Shown in pieces: positions 1-10,227 of a stretch of DNA of 64,000 bases. The notes beneath the pieces were generated by a model, which saw nothing but the letters and a program-made list of their open reading frames with translations, made no database searches and had not been told where the DNA came from. Numbering within the stretch: position 1 is the stretch's first letter; every line of letters starts with the position of its first letter. Source of the DNA: Trebouxia sp. TZW2008 (taxonomy: Eukaryota > Chlorophyta > Trebouxiophyceae > Trebouxiales > Trebouxiaceae); assembly GCA_002118135.1 (NCBI GenBank), contig BDIU01000176.1:186001-250000 (forward strand). Direction: 5' to 3'. The position numbers and the translations under genes were made by a program.

Positions 1-590
1 GGCTGTGCCTGCTGATAGACCATAAGCAAGCAATGAGCATCATCCTGAGCAGGAGGGCAGGGCAGAGAGCAGGACGATGAGCAGGACGAAAAGCAGGGCA
101 GAGGGCAGGGCCAGTCCGTCTGCCTTTGTCGGCACAGCCAGCAGTGCAGCTCCCAATGGGTCTGACCACGCATCAACCAATGTGAAAGGAAGCACAATAC
201 AGTGTGTGCATGCAGGCTGTACCTGCCAACAGCTTGCCAGCAAGCAGTGAGAGGCAAGATGCTGAGCAAGAGGGCAGGGCAGAAGGCAGGTCAAATTTGA
301 CAATTTGCAGCTACTAGGTGGTCAGGGCCATCAGACATTTGCAATGCTGATCAGCTGTCCCTGTGCAGGGTGTGCCTGCTGATGCCCCAGCTGCAAGCAG
401 TCAGCAGCATGCTGAGCAAGAGGGCAGTGCAGAGGGCCGTGCAGAGGGCAGGGCCAGTCTATCTGCCTCTGCTAGCACAGCCAGCAGTGCAACGTCTGAT
501 GGGCCTGACCACCTGGAAGGCACCTGCTGGAGCTTTCAACCACCCAATCTCGTTTTCCACCTTGCTGCAGGAAAGGTGCGTCTTGCCTGA
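1..590 (+). repeat. Tandem duplication over a low-complexity RMC1 exon
   Basis: Two copies of an acidic/Ala-rich segment lie about 363 bp apart (near 5-200 and 365-530), with a shorter third copy near 245-300. Each contains the motif CTGAGCAAGAGGGCAG or a close variant. The copy at 365-530 follows a CAG acceptor and is open on the plus strand. The first copy has an in-frame TAG soon after the same start, so it looks like a decayed exon copy. Confidence 0.6.
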
Positions 591-3500
591 CAACAGCATA
601 GTGGAAAAAACCAAAATGATTACCTTATCCAACAGATGTGCTAGGTGTGTGTGGCCCAAGTCCTATCCTGCCAGGCCAGCTTGTTCTGAGCATCACGATA
701 AGGACGGTTGATGTTCATCTTAGAAAGTCAGACAAGCAAATGCCGTTCTGTATCTTCTCAAGTCAACCCCGAGGTGTTGGGCCCTTACCAAACAGCACGA
801 GTATGACAACATGGCAGATCACAAAGTCAACGGTCTTCCAACTTGCATTTGCCAAGGTTTGTCCTGCTTGGAAGCAATGCCAAAACATGTGCAGAAAAGC
901 TATGAACTGCCAACACTCGTCTTCCCTCTTGCAGCTGGAAATGCTAGTCTTACCTCAGATGTGTCTCAAGCGAGCGTGACTATGCAAGATCCACATTGCT
1001 CAAACTTCGGCGTCTAAACTTGCTCTGCTGTCCAGGTTTGGACATGTGAAGTGGGTATTGCAGCAGTGGCTGCAACTTGCAGTGACTGGCCAGTAATCTT
1101 AGCTTTTCTGCAACGGCGGCAAGCCAGCTTGCACCCCGGCTGTGACATCAAAGCAATGCTGCTCAGCATTGTGAAGGTGAGCCACACTGAACTTTGCTAC
1201 CTCTCACCTTATGTCTGCCAATGCAGACTTTCTGTATCGACAATGACAGTCAGCATTACATACAGGTCATGAAGTAAGATGTCTTGCTGATGTGCCGTGG
1301 TATATGTGTCATCAAACCGAGAAAGGTTGTTGGGGTTTGTATCCTAACACATCCAATCAGACTTGTTGCCTGGCCAGAAGATGTAAACTTTGCTCTTTAT
1401 GTCCTCAGTAATTGCACCTGACAGCTTGGCTTCAAGAGAAGGTCACTGTCAACACTAATGGGTTTGAGCGACTTAAGTTGATCTTTTGGACTTGCACATA
1501 TGTCAAGCTGAACATGCAATGACTAGTGCATCAGCACGCTTGTTCTGTTGCAGAATGCGCTATTGGAGCAACTGAACATGCGTTCCATTCGGCAGATATT
1601 TGACACCGTTGCATCAGGCTATGCAGAAGCCTGCGCGGCCAAAACAGGCAACAGTGGCACGCCTGCTTCGCCAGACAGCAGGGGCAGGGCAGTTAGGCTG
1701 GCTATGCCTGCCCTCAGCCCTCAGGTAGCATCTGCAGCATGTTTGCCAATCTGTCACATCCCAAGCACGGGTCACGTAGGGTCATGCAGTTGCAACAAGA
1801 GGATCATAGCAATCCCATAGTCAATAATAAGCAGTGACTGTAGTCACTGCAACAATGCCATCACACATGAAGGCAGTGACAATGGCGATAAAGATTATGG
1901 CTTTTACAACTGCAAAGCCAGCAGCCATGACCACAGTAGCCAGGTTTGATGATAATGATTGTCATCGTGACATGACCATCAATAAGTACAGGCATATGCA
2001 GCAATGGCTTCAGGAAGGCTTGAGAACCTTTCTGCAACCTTTTGAAGGACGGTCCATGTTCTGCTACACAGAATTGTGAGTTGCTAATGCTGTGCTAGTG
2101 CGTTGCTGCAGGATGTGGAAATGAAAGTGCTGAGGTGGCTTCATTCAGAAGAAGCCACTGGCGTTCAGTACCTTGAGGTGATCACAACACTGCATGCTGT
2201 GACACATGTTTGTTTATCTTGACATGTTGTTACCTATTTACTCTTCTACCTACAGGTTTGCATGCCATGAACATGATCACAAAGTGCTGTGTATCGTCAA
2301 GCAATGTGACATGCTGAGATGCTGTCACAATTGATTTGAAGCTGTGATCAACCAATCAACCAATCAGTGCAAAGCGATTATTTAAGCGATTATATAAATA
2401 AGATAAATCACCAGACAGTGTGCTCATCTCAGATTGTCGATAATGGCGTGCAGGCTGTGATGGAGCTCACTTTCATGGGTCTTTGCTGAAATAGTGCTTG
2501 ACTTGCTGGTAGCTGTGACTGAACTCATTGTTTTTGACTCAACTTGTCCAACTTGACTTTTGTGGATTTTTGATGGCTTTGCACCTGACCTGCAGGCGGC
2601 CGTTGCTGAGTACCTGGGCAGCTGTGGCCGCCATGGGGTAGCAGTGCCTGCTGGCCTGCATTTACTGGCAGTGGACGTGGCGCTGCTGACTGGCCACCCG
2701 CACCAGGTGCATAACACAACGCCAGATTCATCAACTGCCCTTGCATTGCTCATACTAGCAGTCACATATAGCCTTTTTCATGCTCCAGAGTCATACACAA
2801 CACTTCTGATATGTAACTCTGCTGTTCTTTCTTCACTTGCATGTACTGCTTCCATGTGTCGCTTCCATGTGCTTGACTTGCATCTCTTTGGCAATCGCTT
2901 ACTGTGTTTTGTCATTCTGTGCTCAAGGTCTCATACCCTCAAGTTTCCACCTTGACACCTGCTGCACTGCTAATCTCACAATGCCAATTCAGCCACAGAA
3001 GGATCGCAATCAGGCCGGATGCAATAACAGAGACCTGCCTGGGCTCCTCATCATCATGACCTGGATTGCAGGTGGTAGCAATGCTGCAACAGCAGGCAAG
3101 GCGGTGGGACAGTGCTGACCTGGCTTCACATTTGGAGCGTCTAGCTCGCAAGGGAGACCTTCCTCAAGGCTGGCAATTGGCCCTGGATATGTACACCAAG
3201 CTGGGTTTGCATGACAGACAGTGTCAGATGCTACTAAACAAGGTATGTCACTGAAGCAAAGACATCATGTAACAAAGCCTACAACTTTGGGCGCTATAAT
3301 GCAAGCTTTGCAAGTGAATTCAGCTTGGAGGCTGGCAATTTGCCCTTCATGTATACACAACGCTGGGTCTGCATGACAGACGGTGTCAAATGCTGCTGAA
3401 CAAGGTAATGATGCTGTACATATGCTGTACTAGCCCATGACAAGCAATGCGGGCACTGGTTCAATGCATGAGCGCATGATAGCATTGCAGTCACTGTTTA

Positions 3501-4534
3501 TCCGCAAGTTGCGACCTTCAGCACAAAGACTCTACCCCTTTTGCACTGGTGGAAGTGCCTTTGCAGAGTGCCATGCCTGGGTGATCAGCATCGTCCAATG
3601 CAGCTGCGCCTATGCCTCTTATATGAAAGCATCTGACAGCAACAAGTCATCTTCAGTATCAATGGTTTGGATAAGTACACTGAACTGGATGGAGAAGGCA
3701 ATTGCCCTGACACCTACCTACAGAGTCTGTCTAACTTGTGTGCTTAATGAGTGAAGGATGCATGCGTCCAGCTGGCACCACCCAGCGTTTTATGTCTGTA
3801 TGCAGCCGCTCCAAACATGCTTAGTTGTCTTTGTGAAGTCAAGGCATGCCCTTATGCTGCGCATGTGCGTTTCATCATCTGATCATTTGTTATTACTATT
3901 TACATGTATCATCCTTTCAGAGACCTAACATGGGGGCCACATGACACCGTTGATAACTACAGTGAACAGTCTTTGGTGTTAGCTAGTATAGAAGCACAAC
4001 CAATTTGTTTGATGCTCAGTGGCAACAGCAGACAGTCTTTCTGATTTTCTCAGCCTCAGCAGCTGACACGTTGTGCAGGGCAAGGTGTTGCAGGCTCTAC
4101 AGTGCGCACAAAGGCACCAACTGAAGTCTGTGGCGCCCGACACGTTCCTGAGCAAAGCTGCAGAAACAGGTATGCATCCCCATGAGCAACTATAAGACTG
4201 TTTGACTGCTTGAGGCTCTGAGAGAATCAAGCGTACAGCTTCTGTGCACTCCAATGCTACAGATATCAGAGGCTTGTTGCTACCTATGAGTGCTTATCGG
4301 ACTGCCTTTTATTCATCAATGTGACACTACTGGTGCGCATACGCATGCCCAGTGATCATCACGGTTTGCATGGTTGCAGGTGATTTGCTGGTGTTCACAG
4401 CTGTGTACAGAGTTTGCTATCAAACCACACAGCCGCGCATCGAGCAATACAGTGCGCTCCTGAAGCGCTTTGATACCTCGTTACATCCCTGTGTGGCTGA
4501 TCAAACCCAGCAGACACGGTTGGTGTCCTGCTAG
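1..4534 (+). CDS. RMC1: RMC1/Mic1-like regulator of MON1-CCZ1 (5' partial)
   Basis: Multi-exon gene whose 5' end lies before the window. Supported exons (approximate): 1036-1173 (contains DWPVILAFLQRR), 1553-1723, 2112-2178, 2596-2707, 3070-3242, 4079-4170 and 4380-4534, each between AG and GT. The strongest match is to the Mic1 C-terminal domain: a helical stretch ending QLALDMYTKLGLHDRQ, then VLQALQCAQRHQ, then LLVFTAVYRVCYQ, in the same order as in animal and plant Mic1 proteins, where the last block is the LFYTIFRF-like helix. Family knowledge: RMC1 is a subunit of the MON1-CCZ1 complex that activates Rab7 on late endosomes, lysosomes or vacuoles. Residues before 1036 are low-complexity Glu/Ala/Ser and lie in a tandem duplication, so exon choice there is uncertain. 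The exon linking 2178 to 2596 was not resolved. The stop is TAG at 4532-4534. Confidence 0.72.
631..790 (+). repeat. Dispersed repeat, copy 1 (partner at 27657-27815)
   Basis: About 155 bp aligns, by eye at roughly three quarters identity, with 27657-27815 in the same orientation. Shared blocks include GTGCTAGGTGTGTGTGGCC and CTTGTTCTGAGCATCA. One copy is in the RMC1 gene and the other in a PIEZO intron, so this is an interspersed element rather than a local duplication. No terminal inverted repeats or coding capacity are evident. Confidence 0.6.
3169..3410 (+). repeat. Tandem copy of an RMC1 exon
   Basis: The end of the exon at 3070-3242 (from CTGGCAATTGG to the GT donor) recurs at 3333-3406, about 163 bp downstream. 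The second copy is diverged but still open in the same frame (it reads LGLHDRRCQMLLNK) and keeps a GT donor. An upstream AG is available at TTCAG near 3321. It could be an alternative exon or a neutral leftover. Confidence 0.65.
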
Positions 4535-4988
4535 TACTTTGCATCTTTCAAAGCCCAAACCAATGGCGTTATATTGCTTGACAAACCCAGGATCTAATGC
4601 TTGCTATGCAGTCATTTGTGTTGTCATGCAAATCCAGCCTTTACTTGAGCTTCATCGGTGTTCCAGCCACCAAAAAGCAGGATGCAATGACTTACACTCA
4701 ATACTTTTCGACACAGTTCAAGCTTGACTGCTTGCTGAAATGTCTTGATTTGGTTGGGACTTCAAGCGTCTTGAGTGTGAGAAAGTACCAATGCCTGTAT
4801 GTGAATGTGCAGTAACTGTAACTGTAAATGTAAGCAACATCTACATTTAGCCCTGCAATCTTCAAGCAGGCAATCCAGACAGACTTTTCCAGCTGAAGAC
4901 AACAGCGCCAACAATCCCTACACAACTCTCAACTGCTCTAAACGCCTACACTAATCCCACTGCATGTACAGAATGTACTGTCAGCTGC
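4535..4988. other. Convergent 3' intergenic region
   Basis: This 454-bp spacer lies between the plus-strand RMC1 stop (4534) and the minus-strand Hog-protein stop (4989). No gene is seen. It must hold both 3' UTRs and poly(A) sites, which may overlap. Confidence 0.5.
4817..4833 (+). terminator. Triple TGTAA poly(A) signal
   Basis: Three TGTAA pentamers are spaced six bases apart (4817, 4823, 4829), about 285 bases after the RMC1 stop. TGTAA is the usual green-algal polyadenylation signal, so this is the likely 3' end of the RMC1 transcript. Confidence 0.45.
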
Positions 4989-7488
4989 TCACATGCTGCC
5001 TTTCACCGACACTGCATGGTCCATGATGAAAGCTGGCAGCCCATCACGCATGAAGGGCACAATACTGTCCAGAAAGTGGCTGACTTCAGCAACCCCAAGC
5101 AGCCTTCCTGCCCAGAATATTGGCTGAAACAGGACTTGATAAATGGCTGGCACATGCTTGATGAGCTTCTGTGGCAGCACATAGTCCAGAAGCCAGAAGC
5201 TGTGAGTGCTAGCAAGAACTCCATCAACCACGATGAATCCGCCCTGCATGCACACCCATGCTACTGAGTCATCAGCAAACAAGATGCCTTGCTAGGGAGT
5301 CAACACCCCTTGAATCCTTTCACAATAAACGACATGGACATGTGCTTTGTGACACAGCGTTCAGTTGTGCTCAACACATACGTCAGTGACTAAGTGAGCA
5401 GCATACAGCTGAGAAATTTTGCAACAGAACAGCAGCCAAACATGCGTTACAGGCTTTGTCTCATGTCGATCAAGCAGTGATGGAGTCTGGGTGACATATT
5501 GCAAGCTTGGAGTTGCGCAAAGCTGACAACAGTGTCTGCTTACAGATCACCAAATGTAGTCAGGTCAGCAGTGCTCAGGCATAGCTATGCACAAGCTTGC
5601 TTAAGCAGCATAATTGTGTTCCTTAGGTTCTTGTGTGGTTGGGCAGGCTGCCAGAGCTTACCGCGGTGTATGGATTGAACAAGCCCTGTGCATATACAGT
5701 GGCCTTGCTTGTGACCATTGCTGCCAAAGGTTGTGTCTCATCACCGTTGGCCCTGACCCACAGTGTCTCGCCAACCACCACATCCTTTGCATACTTGTAC
5801 TCCAGAGCTGAGAAGTCCTTTCCAACAGGGAGAAAATGGGTTTTGGTCAGCTTCAAACTCCTGGTTGCATTGCTGGCGCCAACACCCATTGTGATGACCA
5901 AGACAGCGCCCCATGAATCTGTGTCCTTGTGACCAAAGAAGTGCACTTCATCATACAAGGCTTTGCCTTGTGCATTGACGCTAAGGACCCTGTCTCCTGC
6001 CTTGAGAGTGTCCATCGTAGTGATGCCTCTCCCCTCAACAGTCACGTGGGCCTTGCCAGGAAAGCAGTTCTGCAGACACATCAAAGCTCATGCAGACACT
6101 GCGGGTTGCACCAACAGCTGAACTTCTGAGGCTCAAGGCAGGCTGGCTATGCTCACTTGGGATCCATAAGTAAACAGAGACAACAAATGGAAAATCATGC
6201 TGAAAAGGCTCAGTATGCAAGAGCTTTGCTTGCAAAGGCAGTCACTGAGGGGACACGTGCAAACGTGCTTGCAATTCACAGACCATAGAATGTGCTTTAC
6301 GTAACAGCAGCGATGCATTGTTGCAATTGATTGCGCAAGAATGTCCCTAGCTGGGTGTGCTGAGCCTGTCTAGCACACATTTCTTGCATTGTCGTTGCCA
6401 CAAGACTGGCAAGCTCTTAGCTTACCCCATTGCCGTTGCCACTGTTGACAGAGTTGCCACAGGCACAGTTCTCAAGGCAAGCGTTGCAGCCATTCCCCTT
6501 GTTTTGCAATAGATGCCTTCTGGAGCTGCTTCCTCTGAGGCTATTGTACTCTGCTGTGATTCCAAGACCAGTCAGATAGATGTTGCAAGTGTCCACTGGG
6601 GTGTTTGCGACAAGTCCACCATTGACGTAATTGCCACACAAAACCTGTTGCACAGTCAAAATTCAGACCATTCCCAAAAAGCTTCAAGCTTGCTTGGCAC
6701 TTTTGCACGAGCCATGCTGCACTGTGTGTCTGACCCAAGCACACATAAACAGAATCTGCATCTGACGCACATGAATACAAGTACAGCTAGCCAGGCATTT
6801 TGTCCTCTGCAACGCTGCTGCAGCTACAGATGCATCAAATTTTGCCATCGTGATGGCTTGGCAACCCAAATGACACCATGCTCTAGCTCGAAGGACTCAC
6901 CCCAAGGGTCTGTCCTGATGTCGTGTCAGTGAGAGCTGCCTGTACACCGGCTGGAGAAGCTGGAGAGGCGTCACAGCCCCCTATGGCCGTGACCTACAAG
7001 CAACATCAGCACAGCTTGCTTCAGCTACTCGGACCCGGTATCAGACGCCCCGCTCTGACAGCAGCCAAGGCTTGGCGGTGAAGCACCCTGCGCGCTAGCT
7101 TGCACGTTGGCTCAGGCCTCCGGATCATCCTTACCTGAAGATTGCGCATTGCCGTAGTGCCGTAAGCAGTGACAGATGCCGGCAATGTGTGCAATCCGGT
7201 GGAGACCAATTGCTTGCAGGCCTGTTCCACGGACGACGACGGGACCGTGCCCCAGAACTGCACAGCATGCCGACGCGGTTACACGATGCCAGGTACGAGC
7301 GACTCAAGGCGCGTGTAAGCTGTTACCTCGCCAGGAACACCACCGAGAACAGCGGTGGCCAATTGGCTGAAGGAGGTGATGTCGGGCGCGCTGGTGACGG
7401 TGAAATCAATAGTCTGCCCCAGCGCTGATCCAATGCAAGATAACGCTGTCACGGCGCAAAGCCAACGCATGCTTTGCTGACAAGCCAT
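4989..7488 (-). CDS. Secreted protein with Hedgehog-type Hint (Hog) autoprocessing domain
   Basis: Six exons: 7488-7327, 7257-7135, about 6993-6901, 6644-6426, 6069-5662 and 5243-4989. The start is ATG at 7488, giving a hydrophobic signal peptide (MRWLCAVTALSCIGSALG). A roughly 200-residue N-terminal region of unknown fold follows, with the motif RRHLLQ and a Cys/Gly/Asn-rich linker (CNACLENCACGN). The Hint domain opens with NCFPG, whose Cys is the expected self-splicing residue. It then has LKAGDRVLSV, the TKTH motif (TxxH block) and, across the last intron, IVVDGVLAST, very close to the Hedgehog signature VVVDGVLAS. The final 65 residues are hydrophobic with aromatic patches, where animal Hog proteins carry the sterol-recognition region. 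Inference: the Hint part cleaves at Cys and may attach an adduct to the secreted N-terminal part. The N-terminal part is not recognisably a Hedgehog signalling domain. Confidence 0.8.
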
Positions 7489-8350
7489 TGATGCCTGACA
7501 GTGTACTATAATAGTCGACATAGTCAAGCTGCTGCAGCGACAATGAATCAGCGATTGCCAAACCAACAGCACTCAACGCATGCGCTGCGCAGCGTCTCGG
7601 TGGCCGAAACCACATGCATATTCATGGCTCATCGGGGCTGATTCACAGCGACTGAAGCCAACGGTGATTGCAGTAGAATTCCCTCACTTTGTCAGCTTCT
7701 TATTGGAGGAGTCGAAGGCCAATTGCCTGCCAGCATCTGTCCAGTAGCGAAGCGCTCTGAGATGCTGTAATGTCGCTTCAGCTGGCAGCTAGCGCTGCTG
7801 ACCAGCAGAAGCTGCCGTCAAGCCTCAGCCATTGGCCAGCGCTGGTGAAATCATGAGTCGTGAGTGCATCGGGCGCCAGCCGGACGACAATGACAAGCTC
7901 AACGTCAACAAGCTCAACGTCAACAAAGCTCACATACAAATCCTACATTGATGACCTTTCCTGTAAAAAGTCATGTTGGGGATTATCGAGCTGCCAGGCT
8001 GCATTGCTGTCACAGTGCTGAATTTGCTGGTTTGTCGGGTATCAGAACATAACAGTCTTATTTTGTCTTGCTTAGCATATGTCACATGCGGGGTAGCTAT
8101 GTGGTGAATGTTCGCTGAGCAGACCAGAGTTTTGCTGGGGAGATGCCGCAGCACATCTTGCTGACCCTTTGGGAAGTCACCCTGTTCTCAGGATAAGGGG
8201 GTTTGACAGTGGGCGTATCAGGCAATGAAGTCCCGTAGTGTCTAGTGAGCAGACCAGAGCTTTGCTGGAGAGATTCCGTGACACATCTTTGCTGACTTAG
8301 AGAGACGGCTATATTCTCACAATCATGGCTTGCGATAGCGCTAGCATGCA
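7489..8350. other. Intergenic spacer between ENY2 and the Hog-domain gene
   Basis: This should hold the promoter and 5' UTR of the Hog-domain gene and the 3' UTR of ENY2. No convincing gene is seen. The part from 8105 to 8350 is occupied by a duplicated copy of the ENY2 3' end. Confidence 0.5.
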
Positions 8351-8380
8351 TCAGGCAATGAAGTCCCGCAGCTCTGCAAG
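8105..8380 (-). repeat. Tandem duplication of the ENY2 3' end
   Basis: The segment TCAGGCAATGAAGTCCCG, which on the minus strand holds the last ENY2 codons and the TGA, occurs at 8351 and again near 8219. GAGCAGACCAGAG...TTTGCTGG...GAGAT.CCG occurs near 8118 and 8250. The period is about 130 bp. The downstream copy would be read only as 3' UTR. Confidence 0.65.
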
Positions 8381-8970
8381 CAGCTCTGCCTTGACTGCGT
8401 CAGGTACAGTTGATCTGCCAAAGCTGCGCACTTCCTTGACCAAGTCATCGGGCTGAGGCTCTTGACCCTGTCTTTTCTTGGCTGTATAGGCTTCTGCAAC
8501 ATGCACATGGCGAAACCTCATTTTGCTGGACAAGAATAACAAGGCAGCATAAGACTGCACCAGAGGATTTTGTCTGACAACGTGCTCTCAGCACACCTCT
8601 CATGCGCTCTCTGACATTGTCTGTCCAGCCTGCTTCCAACAGTCGCTGCACAAGGAGATCTTTGAGCCTGCAAGCCATGTGAGCTTCAAGACAGGCATGA
8701 AATGCCGATGCATGTTTGCACCAAGACACAGTCAATGTTCAGCTTGTCAAAGCGGGTGCACGTGCTGACCTTTGCTCTGTGCCGCTTTGCACCAACTGCA
8801 GAGCAGCACCATCTGCTCAGACGTTGACTGTCCAAAGCTAGAGTGCAATAGTGCGATACAAGATGCAGGCATACTCGTAGACGAATATCTTCTTCCAAGC
8901 TCAGTTCTCTTGTCTGGTCCTCGGGCTCAGGAGTAGGCGGTCGGTTGACTGACTTGCCGCCGCGAGGCAT
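8351..8970 (-). CDS. ENY2: ENY2/SUS1-like transcription and mRNA export factor
   Basis: Small three-exon gene: exon 1 from ATG at 8970 to about 8875, exon 2 near 8690-8600, and exon 3 from about 8496 to the TGA at 8351. The N terminus has SVNRPPTPEPED, as in plant ENY2. Exon 2 has LKDLLVQRLLEAGW, matching the family LKELLRxRLxECGW helix. Exon 3 has DDLVKEV and VPDAVKAELLAELRDF, matching the family VPDSVKxELLxRIRxFL end. Length is about 95 residues, typical of the family. ENY2 is a helical subunit shared by the SAGA deubiquitinase module and the TREX-2 mRNA export complex. The exon 2-3 junction is in phase if exon 3 starts after GTTGCAG. The exon 1-2 junction could not be put in phase with ordinary GT-AG sites and may use another donor. 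Confidence 0.85.
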
Positions 8971-9342
8971 GCCTTACATGTGATCAGTCGTCAATCTTAG
9001 ACGTGTATAGCTGCAACCCAATGCTGTTACGTCACGCGTACGCTGTAAGCTAAAGCTGATAGTGGAGTATGGGCCCGAAAATTGCGGAACGCGATGCTGA
9101 TGCTTGTCTAAGACTCTCTCCATACAGGCGTTACAGGAAGGCGTTAAGGCTCTCGACAGGCATTGTAGCAGGCGTGTGCGTCAAATCGCACAGAACACTT
9201 TGAGGGTACAATGCATTGTGTATGCTTTGACGCACTGTGAACATGACATGGTGCCAGGTCTCCCTATTAGCATCACGACCGGCATATGCAGATCACTAGC
9301 CATCGATCCTTGTGCGCAACGTGAACCGCGTTCGACGGGTGC
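8971..9342. promoter_or_regulatory. Divergent promoter region between ENY2 and the desaturase
   Basis: The 372 bp between the two start codons must contain both 5' UTRs and promoters. No clear TATA box or other known element was recognised. The call rests only on the head-to-head layout. Confidence 0.4.
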
Positions 9343-10185
9343 ATGATCAGGCCAGCAGGGGCTGATCGCGACGAGCAGAATAGCGTGCTTGCTGCTGCGA
9401 ATGCAGATCTCACGGCAGTGAGACATGAGTTTTACTTTCAGCTTCCTATCTGCCTGCAAGCACGCTTGCTACCTTTACTCCAAGATGAACGTGATCTACC
9501 AATACTCTACCTGTTCTTCAACGTGTCAGCCACCGTCTTACCAGCTGCTCTGGCCACATTTGCTCTGCCAGCTTGGTCCAAGGTCTTTGGACCATTATAC
9601 TTTGCTGTAACATACACGCTCTATCTGGAGCGATTCCTGCTTGCTCTACATTACTCTCAACACAGGAAGCTTTTCAAAACAGGTAGCATGACCTGCCCTG
9701 TCTAGTCAGCAATCTGTTATCTGCAATTCTTGCAGCAATAAGCTCATGCGGCGACTGACTTAGGATGTTTGTCAGCAGGCTGCAATTACTTGAACTGGAT
9801 TGCTCCTATGCTGCTGTCACCCTTATTTGGTGTGCCATCAGGCCTATATAGATTTCACCACTGTGTCATGCACCATTCGGTAAGACGCCGCGCTGTGCTG
9901 AACCCTCTCATGTTTTTGTGCGATTGTCAAACACAGATTGTCAGTGCTAATCTGTCTCTGACCCTGATGCAACAATGCTATGTTTCCCATATTCAGGAAA
10001 ACAATTGGTATCCCAAGGACCTAAGCTCCACAGAACCCTACCAGCGTGACCATCTTCCACACTTCCTTATGTGAGTTTCTAGTTTCTATCCCTTTTTGAT
10101 GAAGTAGGCGCTTTGACTGCTGAATCTTGATGCTGTATTGCATATTGTTAGTGTAACGCATCCCTGTGCACATACATAGCGCTTG

Positions 10186-10227
<42 letters not shown>

